A DNA stretch of 64,000 nt from Burkholderiales bacterium (lineage in GTDB: Bacteria > Pseudomonadota > Gammaproteobacteria > Burkholderiales > Burkholderiaceae_C): positions 1-64,000 of the forward strand of contig JAGWTU010000020.1 in the NCBI GenBank assembly GCA_028868825.1, read 5' to 3'. Positions 1 to 9,101 of the stretch are shown here, in pieces; position 1 is the stretch's first letter; each line of letters begins with the position of its first letter. The notes beneath the pieces were generated by a model. That model ran no database searches. It was given only the letters and a program-made list of their open reading frames with translations, and was not told the DNA's origin. A program made the position numbers and the translations under genes.

Positions 1-2106
1 CGCGGCAGCCGCATCGCGTTCAGCAACCACCGCAACGAACTCTGGCTCGGCGACACCGCCGACGCGTCGCTGCGCCGGCTCGATCGCAGCGACTGCGCGC
101 GCATCACCGACCTCGCCTGGTCGGCCTGCGGCGGCTGGCTGGCCTATGCCTTCGCGACCAGCCTGCGCCACACCGCGATCAAGCTCTGCGACACCGCCAG
201 CGGCGCGAGCTGGTTCGCCACCACGCCGGCGTTCCGGGACTATGCGCCGGCGTTCGACCCCGAAGGCCGCTACCTGTACTTCCTGTCGCTGCGCACCTTC
301 GATCCGGTCTACGACAGCGTGCAGTTCGAGCTCAGCTTTCCGCGCGCCGCGCGGCCGTACCTGGTGGCGCTGCGCGCCGGCCTCGCGGCGCCGTTCGAAC
401 CCGCGCCGCAGGGTGTCGCCGTCGACGGCCACCGCGGCGGCCCCGAGGCCGACGCTGCGCCCCGCGGCGGCGACGCGCCCGCGCCGCTGCAGGTCGACGT
501 CGACGGCCTGGCGCAGCGCGTGGCGGCCTTCCCGGTGCCCGAGGGCCGCTACGGGCAGATCGCGGGACTCGCCGGCGCCAAGGTGGTCTGGACCCAGTTG
601 CCGATCGCCGGCGCGCATGGGCGGGGCGGTCACAAGGAAAGCCCGGGCCGCGTCGAGCGCTACGACCTCGTCAGCGGCGAGCTGAAGACGCTGCCGCACC
701 CGGCCGACCGCATCGAGCTCGCCGCCGACGCGCGCACGCTGCTGCTGCGCGCCGGCGCCGAGCTGCGCGTCGTCGACGCCACCCGCGCCGGCGACGACAA
801 GCCGGCCGCCGCCGCCGACGACGCGCGGGCGTCGCGCCGCAACGGCCGCATCGACCTCGGCCGGCTGCGCGTGGCCGTCGATCCGCCGCAGGAATGGGCG
901 CAGATGCTCGACGAGGTCTGGCGGCTGCAGCGCGACCAGTTCTGGGTCGCCGACATGTCGGGCGTCGACTGGGACGCGATGCGCGAGCGCTATGTCCGCC
1001 TGCTGCCGCGCGTGGCCACGCGCGGCGAGCTTTCGGACCTGATCTGGGAGCTGCAGGGCGAGCTCGGCACCTCGCACGCCTACGAGATGGGCGGCGACCA
1101 CCGCAAGCCGCCGGCCGTCGCGCTCGGCCATCTTGCCGCCGAACTGCGGCCGGCGGCGGCCGGCGGCTGGGTCATCGAGGCTATCGTCCAGGGCGACACC
1201 TGGGACGCGGCGGCCGACTCACCGCTGAACGCCGTCGGCGTCGAGGCGCAGGTCGGCGAGCGCATCGTCGCCATCGGCGGGTTGCCGGTGGGCGCCGAGC
1301 GGCCGCCGCAGGCCCTGCTCGTGCAGCAGGCCGGCGCGAAGGTCGCGCTGACGCTGGCGCGCGACGACGGCAGCCGGCGCGAGGTGCTGATCACCGCGCT
1401 CGCCGACGAGGCGCCGGCGCGCTATCGCGCCTGGGTCGACGGCAACCGCGCCTGGGTCCACGCGGCCAGCGGCGGCCGCGTCGGCTACCTGCACCTGCCC
1501 GACATGATGAGCGCCGGCTTCGCCGAATTTCACCGCAGTTTCGCGGCCGAGGCCGACCGCGACGGCCTCGTCGTCGACCTGCGCTACAACCGCGGCGGCC
1601 ATGTCTCGCAACTGCTGCTCGAGAAGGTCGCGCGGCGGCGCATCGGCTGGAGCGTCCAGCGCTGGGGCCAGCCCTCGCCCTACCCCGAGGAAGCGCCCGC
1701 GGGCGCCGTCGTCGCGCTCACCAACGAGCATGCCGGCAGCGACGGCGACATCTTCTCGCATTGCTTCAAGCTGATGGGCATCGGCACGCTCGTCGGGCAA
1801 CGCACCTGGGGCGGCGTGATCGGCATCTGGCCGCGCCACAAACTCATCGACGGCACCGAGACGACGCAGCCCGAGTACTCGTTCTGGTTCCGGGACGTCG
1901 GCTGGGCGGTCGAGAACCATGGCACCGAGCCGCAGATCGTGGTCGCCAACGCGCCGCACGACGACGCCTTCAACGCGCCCGAGCGCGACCGTCAGCTCTC
2001 TGCCGCACTTGCCGAGGCACTCGCGGCGATCGAGCGCGCCGGCGTCGACCGACCCGATTTCGGGCCGCGGCCGCGGCTCGCGCCGCCGCCGCTGCCGCCG
2101 CGTTGA
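1..2106 (+). CDS. Tricorn-like serine protease, 5' partial
   Basis: The frame is open from base 1, so the N-terminus lies outside the window; 701 residues are visible. The N-terminal part reads like beta-propeller repeats (a tryptophan and aspartate pattern such as LAYAF, YLYFLSLRTFDP). It is followed by a helical C1 region, a PDZ domain at about residues 370-470, and a C2/S41-type catalytic domain. All four tricorn catalytic positions can be seen: His359 (GTSHAYE), Ser580-Asp581 (AGSDGDIF) and Glu638 (VENHG). The Ser-to-Glu spacing of 58 matches the archaeal enzyme as I remember it. Tricorn proteases cut oligopeptides into very short peptides in the cytosol. The next gene, on the other strand, encodes a metal-dependent deacylase and converges on this one with a 7-base gap. 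The family assignment is firm; the substrate is unknown. Confidence 0.9.
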   Translation, partial: RGSRIAFSNHRNELWLGDTADASLRRLDRSDCARITDLAWSACGGWLAYAFATSLRHTAIKLCDTASGASWFATTPAFRDYAPAFDPEGRYLYFLSLRTFDPVYDSVQFELSFPRAARPYLVALRAGLAAPFEPAPQGVAVDGHRGGPEADAAPRGGDAPAPLQVDVDGLAQRVAAFPVPEGRYGQIAGLAGAKVVWTQLPIAGAHGRGGHKESPGRVERYDLVSGELKTLPHPADRIELAADARTLLLRAGAELRVVDATRAGDDKPAAAADDARASRRNGRIDLGRLRVAVDPPQEWAQMLDEVWRLQRDQFWVADMSGVDWDAMRERYVRLLPRVATRGELSDLIWELQGELGTSHAYEMGGDHRKPPAVALGHLAAELRPAAAGGWVIEAIVQGDTWDAAADSPLNAVGVEAQVGERIVAIGGLPVGAERPPQALLVQQAGAKVALTLARDDGSRREVLITALADEAPARYRAWVDGNRAWVHAASGGRVGYLHLPDMMSAGFAEFHRSFAAEADRDGLVVDLRYNRGGHVSQLLLEKVARRRIGWSVQRWGQPSPYPEEAPAGAVVALTNEHAGSDGDIFSHCFKLMGIGTLVGQRTWGGVIGIWPRHKLIDGTETTQPEYSFWFRDVGWAVENHGTEPQIVVANAPHDDAFNAPERDRQLSAALAEALAAIERAGVDRPDFGPRPRLAPPPLPPR

Positions 2107-2113
2107 GGAGCCG

Positions 2114-3073
2114 TCAAAGGTCCCGCGTGCTGGAGCGGGCGAAGTAGAACCACTCGTGGCCCGGTTGCGCCGAGACATCGGGGAAGACGATGTAGCCGGC
2201 CGCGGGCGCGCGCAATTCGCTGCCGTCGGCGCGGCGCGCGATCAGCTCGCCCGCGGCCAGCGGGTCGAAGCTGGTCCAGGGGCGCGCGAAGGCGTCGGCC
2301 GCGTCGTGCCGGTCGGTGACCTCGACCAGCGACAGGCATTCGATCGCCGCCGGCGGCGGCGCCAGCGGCATCTCGGCCAGGCCGAGCAGTGCCAGCGTCT
2401 GATGGATCGCGCGGTAGGCGACCTCGGGGCCGGCCGGGTCCTCGTGCTGCCCGCATTCGAGCGTGATGCCATAGCCGCCGAGCGCGCGCATCGCCTCGGT
2501 CGTGCCGACGCCGTAGCTGGGGTCCTCGTGCACCGATCCCGGCGTCAGCGCCGCGGCGCGACGCCGCGCGACGCCGCGCGCGTAGACATCCATCCAGCCG
2601 TCGACGACGCGGTCGACACCGACATGCGCGGCCAGCGCGGCCTCGGCCGCCGCATGCGCGAACGGCTCCAGCGGGCCGCGGTTGTCGGCCGGGCCGCGCA
2701 TCGCGAAGGCCCGGCCCGGGCTGCGGAAGCTGTGCAGGTCGAGCAGCACCTCGTGCTCGGCCAGCAGCGGCCACAGCGCGTTGGCGATGCGGTCCTCGTT
2801 GTCCTGCGGCGTGGCCGTCGGCTGCAGCCGGCGGTTGAGGTTGCGGTCGCCGAAGCGGCGGCCGCCGACATAGGCCAGCGGATTGCAGACCGGCACGAAG
2901 GTGACGCTGCCGCGCACGATGTCGATCTCGCCGCGGTCGATCGCGGCCAGCGCGCGCTCGATGCCGCGCGTGCCGGCGGTCTCGTTGCCGTGCACGGCGC
3001 CGGTGACGAGCAGCTTCGGCCCCGGTTGCAGGCCGACGCAGCGGTGCACGCGCAGATGGCGGGTCGAGGTCAT
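2114..3073 (-). CDS. M14-family succinylglutamate desuccinylase/aspartoacylase-like protein
   Basis: A 319-residue zinc-dependent deacylase of the AstE/AspA branch of the M14 carboxypeptidase fold. Zinc ligands are visible as His28 and Glu31 in GAVHGNETAG and a later His in LLDLHSF; the FGDRNLNRR stretch is the substrate-arginine motif of the family. The C-terminal third carries the extra beta domain typical of AstE relatives. Its ATG overlaps the purC stop by four bases (ATGA), so it is probably translated by coupling to purC. There are no arginine-catabolism (ast) genes nearby, so a true AstE role is unlikely. It more probably removes an acyl or amide group from a small amino-acid derivative. 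Substrate not determinable from sequence. Confidence 0.85.
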   Translation of the reverse strand: MTSTRHLRVHRCVGLQPGPKLLVTGAVHGNETAGTRGIERALAAIDRGEIDIVRGSVTFVPVCNPLAYVGGRRFGDRNLNRRLQPTATPQDNEDRIANALWPLLAEHEVLLDLHSFRSPGRAFAMRGPADNRGPLEPFAHAAAEAALAAHVGVDRVVDGWMDVYARGVARRRAAALTPGSVHEDPSYGVGTTEAMRALGGYGITLECGQHEDPAGPEVAYRAIHQTLALLGLAEMPLAPPPAAIECLSLVEVTDRHDAADAFARPWTSFDPLAAGELIARRADGSELRAPAAGYIVFPDVSAQPGHEWFYFARSSTRDL

Positions 3074-3993
3074 GCCGCGCCCCCGGCCAACAGCCGGTAG
3101 GCCGTCGCGTAGCGCTCGTGGACGCCGGCGATGACCTCGTCGGGCAGGTCCAGCGCCGCCTGCTCGGCGCCGCCGGTGACGCCGGTCGACGCCAGCCAGT
3201 CGCGCAGCGGTTGCTTGTCGAAGGCCTCGATGCGGCCCTCGGCGAGCGCCGACGCGAGCCAGAAGCGCGATGAATCGGGCGTCAGCACCTCGTCCATCAG
3301 CGTCAGCCGGCCGGCCTCGTCGAGTCCGAACTCGAACTTCGTGTCGGCGATGACGATGCCGCGCGTCAGCGCGTAGGCGCTGGCGGCCTCGAAGAGGCGG
3401 ACCGCCGTGTCGCGCACTTCGGCCGCGCGCGCGCTACCGAGCAGCGCCTCGAGCTGCGCATAGGAGATGTTCTCGTCGTGGTCGCCGACGGCGGCCTTCG
3501 TCGCCGGCGTGAAGATCGGCCGCGCCAGCGGCTGCGTCGAGGTCAGCCCGGCGGGCAGCGCGATGCCGCAGACGGTGCCGCTCTTGACGTATTCCTTCCA
3601 GCCCGAGCCGGCGACATAGCCGCGCACGACGGCCTCGCAGGGCAGCGGCTGCAGCCGCCGCACGAGCATCGAGCGGCCCTCGACCTGGGCGCGCTCGTCG
3701 GCGGCGACGACGCTCTCGGGCGCCGCGCCGCTGAGATGGTTCGGGACGATGCCCTCGAGCTGCTTGAACCAGAACAGCGCCATCTGCGTCAGCAGCCTTC
3801 CCTTGCCGGGCACCGGCTGCTTCATCACGACATCGAAGGCGCTGAGGCGGTCGCTGGCGACCATCAGCATGCGGTCGCTGCCGACGGCGTAGTTGTCGCG
3901 CACCTTGCCGCGCGCGATCAGCGGCAACGAGTGCAGGTTCGTCGACGCGACGGCGGGGCCGAGGTCGGCCGGTTTCGGCAGGGGCTGGTTCAT
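3070..3993 (-). CDS. purC: Phosphoribosylaminoimidazole-succinocarboxamide synthase
   Basis: SAICAR synthase, step seven (ATP-dependent) of de novo IMP synthesis, joining aspartate to CAIR in the cytosol. It has 307 residues, the usual length of the longer PurC form found in yeast and Burkholderiales. Recognisable motifs are RGKVRDNY near residue 28 (nucleotide-binding glycine-rich start), SDRLSAFDVV, VRGYVAGSGWKEY, and IADTKFEFG followed by DEVLTPDSSRFW. It is the first gene of a two-gene unit with the M14 deacylase. A perfect hairpin lies directly against the start codon (separate entry), which may bear on its expression. Confidence 0.97.
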   Translation of the reverse strand: MNQPLPKPADLGPAVASTNLHSLPLIARGKVRDNYAVGSDRMLMVASDRLSAFDVVMKQPVPGKGRLLTQMALFWFKQLEGIVPNHLSGAAPESVVAADERAQVEGRSMLVRRLQPLPCEAVVRGYVAGSGWKEYVKSGTVCGIALPAGLTSTQPLARPIFTPATKAAVGDHDENISYAQLEALLGSARAAEVRDTAVRLFEAASAYALTRGIVIADTKFEFGLDEAGRLTLMDEVLTPDSSRFWLASALAEGRIEAFDKQPLRDWLASTGVTGGAEQAALDLPDEVIAGVHERYATAYRLLAGGAA

Positions 3994-4016
3994 GCGGGCT
4001 CTCGAGTTGAGCCCGC
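3994..4016 (-). promoter_or_regulatory. Inverted repeat abutting the purC start codon
   Basis: GCGGGCTC (3994-4001) and GAGCCCGC (4009-4016) form a perfect 8-bp inverted repeat with a 7-base spacer. It ends on the base next to the purC ATG. On the minus strand the only Shine-Dalgarno-like bases (GAGAG) straddle loop and stem. It could be an RNA hairpin that hides the ribosome-binding site or, since an A/T-rich CAAAATA lies just upstream, a DNA operator near a -10 element. The structure is seen; the function is inferred. Confidence 0.5.
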
Positions 4017-4044
4017 TATTTTGCCGCCCGCCAGTGGCCGACCA

Positions 4045-4567
4045 TCAGCCGGTGCGGCGGCGTCGGCGCAGCAGCGGCAGCGTGATCGCCTGCGCCGACG
4101 AACTGGTGTTGGTGCCGAAGTCCCAGCCCGTGCCGCCAGGCACCAGGCTGGCGATCTCGTAGGTCTGGTTGCCGTCGTAGACGAAGGGGACCGAAGAAGG
4201 GCCGCCGCCATGGCCGACGACCCAGCCGAGCGAATGGACGCCGCGCGCCACCGCCGTCGACGCCCCCGGGGGCATCGGGATCACCGTCGGGCCGTTCGCC
4301 GACCACCGCACCAGGGAATCGCCGGCGTACATGCCGCTCGTGCCGGTGACGTGGAGCCCGTTCGAGCTGATGCCGAAGGGCAGCGTGCTGTTGTCCACCG
4401 GCAGCGGCGCGAGGCGGATGAGCTGCTGGCGCGCCGCGTCATAGACGAGCCGACGCTGAGCGCCGCATCCGGCGGGTCGATGCCCTGGCCGACGACGAGG
4501 CCGTGGCGGTCAGCGGCCCTAGATCGACGAGCAGGCCCGCAGCGAGGCAACGACCGAGATTCTTCAT
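4045..4567 (-). pseudogene. Broken HAF-repeat extracellular protein
   Basis: Pieces of one protein are spread over different minus-strand frames. A start at 4567 gives a signal-peptide-like MKNLGRCLAAGLLVDLGPL, but that frame ends at 4439. The expected continuation LVVGQGIDPPDAALS lies in a second frame around 4460-4500. A third frame (to 4045) carries VYDAARQQLIRLAPLP, then NGLHVTGTSG and WVVGHGG...PFVYDGNQ..EIASLVPGGTGWDF. These are hallmarks of HAF-type repeats (GWVVG, a phenylalanine-rich turn, YDG..xLxSLVPGGTGW). At least two frameshifts are needed to join them. The remnant is far shorter than intact HAF-repeat proteins and ends in an arginine run. I read it as a decayed exported protein of unknown role. 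Confidence 0.65.
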
Positions 4568-4883
4568 GCTTCCTCCGGCATTCGTGGCGCTGACGGGATT
4601 TGCAAATTCACAATAATTGACGTTGAAGAAACCTGTTGTCACCCTGATTCGGTGCCCGTCTACGCGGCACGATCAACCGAGATGTCAAGATATTTCAATA
4701 TGAATCTTGCTGAACCGATGCCTGTGCATGGTGCGCGGTTGTATCCGCCATGGAAACATCAAAAATAAATGGGCAACAAAAAAACATATGCTCTGCGGCC
4801 GCCGGCCGACCCGGCGCAAAGGTCCCGGATGGGACGCCAGTACGCCTCCATCCGGATCCACGAGAACATCCAGGAGACCTCCG
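4568..4883 (+). other. AT-richer upstream and leader region of the TonB receptor gene
   Basis: No gene is visible in these 316 bases. The first 200 bases are clearly richer in A/T than their surroundings (runs of A near 4770-4790) and probably hold the receptor's promoter, but I cannot fix -35 and -10 boxes. Close to the gene, CGGATGG (4826-4832) and CCATCCG (4848-4854) can pair as a 7-bp stem ending 17 bases before the ribosome-binding site AGGAGA at 4872-4877. A longer in-frame extension of the receptor back to an ATG at 4707 exists, but it codes for a basic, non-signal-like N-terminus and is not credible. Confidence 0.4.
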
Positions 4884-7730
4884 TTGAAGCTGAAGCCACT
4901 CGCGCGCAATCTCTTACTGATCGGTTTCGGTGGCCCCTTCGTGGCGACCGCGCAGACACCGCCGGCGCCACCGAGCAAGGTCGATCGCATCGAGATCACC
5001 GGCTCGCGCATCAAGCGCGTCAAGGACGAGGGCGCGTTGCCGCTGCAGGTGATCACGGCGCAGGACATCCGTCAGCAAGGGCTGGTCAGCGCCGATGACG
5101 TGCTGCGCGCGCTCTCGGTCAATTCCCTGAACGCCAACAATGCAGTCTCGAGCAACAGCGTGTTCGGCCAGGAGGCCGACCGCCTCGCCGGCGGCGGCTC
5201 GTACGCGAACCTGCGCGGTCTCGGGCCCACGGGGACGCTCGTGCTGCTCAACGGCCGGCGGCTGTCGAACCAGGGCATGTCGGGCGGCGCGGTCGACCTC
5301 AACGCGATCCCGATCGAGATGATCGAGCGCATCGAGGTGCTCAAGGACGGCGCCTCGGCGATCTACGGCACCGACGCGATCGGCGGCGTCATCAACTTCA
5401 TCCTCAAGCGCGACTACGAGGGCCTGCAGGCGAGCGCGCAGTACAGCACACCGCTGCAAAGCGGCGGCGGCCAGCGCCGCAAGGCCAGCGTCTCGGCCGG
5501 CTGGGGCAAGCTCGACAGCCAGGGCTTCAACATCAGCGCCAACCTCGCGCGCAGCGTCGACGCGATCCTGCGCGGCGTCGATCGCCCCTGGGCCGCCGGC
5601 TACCAGCCCGACCGCGGGTTGGCGCCCGACACCAGCAGCTCGCCGTATTTCGCCAACATCCTCAACGCCGATGGCACGGCGCTGCCGAAAGCCGGCACGA
5701 CGATAGGCGCGAGCGACCCCTCGAAGTACACGGTGATCAATGCGATGGCGCTGCGCGGCGGCTGCGATGCGGTGCCCTTCGGCGTCAGCCAGCTTGCCAA
5801 TCCCAGCCTGCTCTCGGGCTTCGGCTACACGGCCGCGAACAGCACCTACCGCTGCGGCACCGACTACGGCCGCCAGTACATGCTCGCGGCGCCGCGGGAG
5901 ACCACCAGCGGCGTCGTGCGCGCCAACTTCAACCTCGGCGCGCAGGCCACCGGCTTCGTCGAATACGTCGGCTCACGCACCTATGGCCTGGGCGAATTCG
6001 TCTCGTACCAGTTCAGCACGACGTCCAATGCCATCACGAACTACCCCGTCGGCGGCCCCCACTACGTCGACATGAAGGCGCTGTACGGCGCCAACGACTT
6101 CGATCCGACGAAACCGATCGCCTACCGGCTGCGCATGCAGGACTGGGGCTACCGCACGCTGGGTTTCACGTCGACCAACAAGCGGCTGGCCGTCGGCGTC
6201 GACGGCACGGTCGGGAACGTCGACTACAGCGTCTCGCTGTCGCGCGGCCGCGCCGCGGGCAGCGTCGAGATGGTCGACGGCTATGCCGACACCGTCAAGC
6301 TCGTCGCGCTGCTGGCCTCGGGCCTGTACAACCCGTTCCTGCAGCCCGGGCAGACGCAGACGCCCGAGGCGATGGCCGCCGTCGATGCGACCAAGGTCCA
6401 TGGCCGGCTGTTCAGCGGCAAGACGCAGGTCGACGAGCTCATCGCCAGCGTCTCGGGCAGCCTGTTCAAGCTGCCCGCCGGCGATTTCGCATTCGCGCTG
6501 GGCACCGACCTGCGGCGCGAGTTCTACGGCTTTTCCGGGTCGCAGACCTACAACTGCGTCTCGACCTTCACGCTGGCGAACATGGCGATGGCGAATTCGG
6601 TGATGGGTTGTCCGGGCAATGGTGCCGCGCCCGACACCACGCGCAACGTCAGTGCCGCCTTCGGCGAACTCTCGGTGCCGCTGCTGAGCAGCCTCGAGCT
6701 GCAGGCCGCGTTGCGCTACGACCGCTACCAGGGCATCGGCAGCACGACGAATCCGAAGATCGCCTTCAAGTTCACGCCGACGAACAGCCTGCTGCTGCGC
6801 GGCTCGTACAACACCGGCTTCCGCGCGCCGACGCCGCAACAGGTCAATCTCGGCCGGGTCGAACTGGCGACGGTCGGGTCGCTCGCCGACCCCTTGCTCT
6901 GTCCCAATCCGAAGGACCCGGCATCGGCGAACAATCCGGCCTGCTCGCTCACCAGCGTGCCCTACATGGCCGGCGGCAACCCGAACCTGAAGCCCGAGAC
7001 CTCGCGCCAGGCCTCGCTGGGCATCGTCTTCTCGCCGCTCAAGGACCTCAGCGCTTCGATCGACTACTGGCAGATCCGGATGAGCGACCGCGTCCACAAC
7101 TTGACGGTGTCGCAGGAGCTCGCGAACTATCCGGTGTTCGCGCACAACTTCACACGCGACCCGACGACGCAGGCCATCACGATGATCCAGGCCGGCTGGA
7201 TCAACGCCGGCGGCAGCATGACCAAGGGCCTGGACATCGGCGCCGCCTACTCGACGCCGCTGCTCGGCCACCCGCTCGATCTCTCGCTGTCGGCGACGAA
7301 GATGATCAGCGCCCAGGAGCAACTGATCACCGGCATGCCGATGATCCAGTATGTCGGCCAGTGGACGAACACGACGCTGTACCTGCCGTGGAAGGCCAAC
7401 CTCGCCGCGACCTACAAGACGCCGCGCGTGACGACGACGCTGTCGGCGTTCTATGCCTCGGGCTACAACGACGAGGACCATACGACGCTGAGTTCGGCGC
7501 CGGCGTTCCAGCAGCGCCGCATCGCCAGCTACACGACCTTCAACCTCGTGACGACGGTCTCGCCGACGAAGAACCTGCAGGTCTCGGTCGGCGCGTTGAA
7601 CCTGTTCGACCGCCAGCCGCCGTTCACCTGGCACAACGTCGACAACGCGATCGGCACCGGCTGGGATCCGCGCGTCGCCGACCCGCGCGGGCTGACGGGC
7701 CAGTTCTCGCTGCGCTACACGTTCTTCTGA
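4884..7730 (+). CDS. TonB-dependent outer-membrane receptor
   Basis: About 948 residues from a TTG start, chosen because AGGAGA at 4872-4877 is well spaced and the product then begins with a clean signal peptide (KLKPLARNLLLIGFGGPFVATAQ). After it come the TonB-box/plug entry VDRIEITGSRIKR and a plug domain ending in IEVLKDGASAIYGTDAIGGVINFI, then a long beta-barrel ending in FSLRYTFF with the terminal phenylalanine of outer-membrane proteins. The ITGSRIKR motif and size match the Caulobacter/Xanthomonas-like large receptors that import carbohydrates, peptides or other polymers rather than siderophores; the substrate cannot be told. Energy would come from a TonB-ExbBD system; an exbBD pair is found at 18.8 kb. 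The gene stands alone next to a decayed exported-protein gene. Confidence 0.93.
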   Translation: MKLKPLARNLLLIGFGGPFVATAQTPPAPPSKVDRIEITGSRIKRVKDEGALPLQVITAQDIRQQGLVSADDVLRALSVNSLNANNAVSSNSVFGQEADRLAGGGSYANLRGLGPTGTLVLLNGRRLSNQGMSGGAVDLNAIPIEMIERIEVLKDGASAIYGTDAIGGVINFILKRDYEGLQASAQYSTPLQSGGGQRRKASVSAGWGKLDSQGFNISANLARSVDAILRGVDRPWAAGYQPDRGLAPDTSSSPYFANILNADGTALPKAGTTIGASDPSKYTVINAMALRGGCDAVPFGVSQLANPSLLSGFGYTAANSTYRCGTDYGRQYMLAAPRETTSGVVRANFNLGAQATGFVEYVGSRTYGLGEFVSYQFSTTSNAITNYPVGGPHYVDMKALYGANDFDPTKPIAYRLRMQDWGYRTLGFTSTNKRLAVGVDGTVGNVDYSVSLSRGRAAGSVEMVDGYADTVKLVALLASGLYNPFLQPGQTQTPEAMAAVDATKVHGRLFSGKTQVDELIASVSGSLFKLPAGDFAFALGTDLRREFYGFSGSQTYNCVSTFTLANMAMANSVMGCPGNGAAPDTTRNVSAAFGELSVPLLSSLELQAALRYDRYQGIGSTTNPKIAFKFTPTNSLLLRGSYNTGFRAPTPQQVNLGRVELATVGSLADPLLCPNPKDPASANNPACSLTSVPYMAGGNPNLKPETSRQASLGIVFSPLKDLSASIDYWQIRMSDRVHNLTVSQELANYPVFAHNFTRDPTTQAITMIQAGWINAGGSMTKGLDIGAAYSTPLLGHPLDLSLSATKMISAQEQLITGMPMIQYVGQWTNTTLYLPWKANLAATYKTPRVTTTLSAFYASGYNDEDHTTLSSAPAFQQRRIASYTTFNLVTTVSPTKNLQVSVGALNLFDRQPPFTWHNVDNAIGTGWDPRVADPRGLTGQFSLRYTFF

Positions 7731-7772
7731 TCGCGCGGCGCCGCGGCGCCGGTTTCATGTGAACATGGCGGT

Positions 7773-9092
7773 GTGACCCCGACCGCCGCTCCCACCCCGG
7801 CGCACCCCTGGCGCTGGGTGCCGACGCTGTATTTCGCCGAAGGCCTGCCCTACGTCGTCGTGATGACGCTGGCGGTCGTGATGTACAAGAACCTCGGCGT
7901 CGGCAACGCCGAGATCGCGCTGCTCACGAGCGGGCTCTACCTGCCCTGGGTCATCAAGCCGCTGTGGGGACCGCTGGTCGACCTCGTCGGGCGCAAGCGG
8001 CGCTGGATCATCGCGCTGCAGTTCGTCATCGGCGCGGCGCTGGCCGGTGTCGCGCTGGCGCTGCCGGGGCCGCATTTCCTGCGCCTGACGCTGGCCGTGT
8101 TCTGGCTCATGGCCTTCGCGTCGGCGACGCACGACATCGCCGCCGACGGCTACTACATGCTGGCGCTGCCGCAGCGCACGCAGGCCGCCTTCGTCGGCGT
8201 GCGCAGCACCGCCTACCGGCTGGCGATGATCGCCGGCCAAGGCGGGCTGGTCTATCTCGCGGGCTGGCTGGCGCAGCGCGGCGGCGGGCCGGCGGCGGGC
8301 TGGGTCGCGGTGTTCGCACTGCTGGCGGCGGCTTTCGTGCTCGTCGCCGCCTACCACCTGTGGGCGCTGCCGCGGCCCGTGGCCGACCATCCGCCGCCGC
8401 GCGGCGCGCGGCTGGGCGCGGATTTCGGCGCCGTCTTCGCCGCCTTCTTCCGCCAGCCGGGCATCGCCCGCATCCTCGCCTTCCTGCTGCTCTACCGCTT
8501 CGCCGAGGCGCAACTGCTCAAGCTCGTGACGCCGTTCATGCTCGACCCGCATGCGGCCGGCGGGCTCGGCCTGAGCACGCAGGATGTCGGCATCGCCTAT
8601 GGCACCGTCGGCGTCAGCGCGCTCACGCTCGGCGGCCTGCTCGGCGGCTGGGTCATCGCGCAGCGCGGACTCAAGCGCACGCTGTGGCCGCTGATGCTGT
8701 GCATGCACCTGCCCAACCTCGTCTTCGTCGCGCTGGCCTTCTGGCAGCCCGCCGGGCTCGGCCTCGTCAGCGCCGCCGTCGCCTTCGAGCAGTTCGGCTA
8801 CGGCTTCGGCTTCACCGCCTACCTCGTGTTCATGCTGATGGTCGCCTCCGGCCGCGGCGACGGCAGCGCCAGCGGTCCCGAGAACGAGCACCAGACGGCC
8901 CATTACGCGCTGTGCACCGGCGTCATGGCGCTGGGGATGATGTTGCCCGGGATGTGGGCCGGCTGGCTGCAGGAATGGCTGGGCTACCGCGCCTTCTTCG
9001 TCTGGGCTTGCCTCGCGACGCTGCCGTCGTTCGGTGCCGCGGCGCTGCTGCGCATCGCGCCGGATTACGGCCGCCGCGTCGACGTCACGTAA
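7773..9092 (+). CDS. AmpG-like major-facilitator permease
   Basis: A 439-residue inner-membrane protein with about 12-14 hydrophobic segments. It matches the AmpG branch of the major facilitator superfamily: FAEGLPYVVV near the start, LPWVIKPLWGPLVD (cf. the motif-A loop) and ASATHDIAADGYY. AmpG imports GlcNAc-anhydromuramyl-peptides for cell-wall recycling, but the branch also contains acetyl-CoA and other solute transporters, so the substrate is only suggested. The start is a GTG with no clear ribosome-binding site; no in-frame ATG lies nearby. It follows the TonB receptor by 42 bases on the same strand and could be co-transcribed. Confidence 0.85.
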   Translation: MTPTAAPTPAHPWRWVPTLYFAEGLPYVVVMTLAVVMYKNLGVGNAEIALLTSGLYLPWVIKPLWGPLVDLVGRKRRWIIALQFVIGAALAGVALALPGPHFLRLTLAVFWLMAFASATHDIAADGYYMLALPQRTQAAFVGVRSTAYRLAMIAGQGGLVYLAGWLAQRGGGPAAGWVAVFALLAAAFVLVAAYHLWALPRPVADHPPPRGARLGADFGAVFAAFFRQPGIARILAFLLLYRFAEAQLLKLVTPFMLDPHAAGGLGLSTQDVGIAYGTVGVSALTLGGLLGGWVIAQRGLKRTLWPLMLCMHLPNLVFVALAFWQPAGLGLVSAAVAFEQFGYGFGFTAYLVFMLMVASGRGDGSASGPENEHQTAHYALCTGVMALGMMLPGMWAGWLQEWLGYRAFFVWACLATLPSFGAAALLRIAPDYGRRVDVT

Positions 9093-9101
9093 CGGCGGCG
9101 C

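Noticed and set aside
4707..4883. N-terminal extension of the TonB receptor from an upstream ATG
   Set aside because: The added residues are basic and cysteine-containing, not signal-like; the TTG at 4884 has a ribosome-binding site and gives a proper signal peptide.
5973..7634. Antisense frame opposite the TonB receptor barrel
   Set aside because: Low-complexity Arg/Val/Ala product with no start signal; the sense strand is clearly coding.
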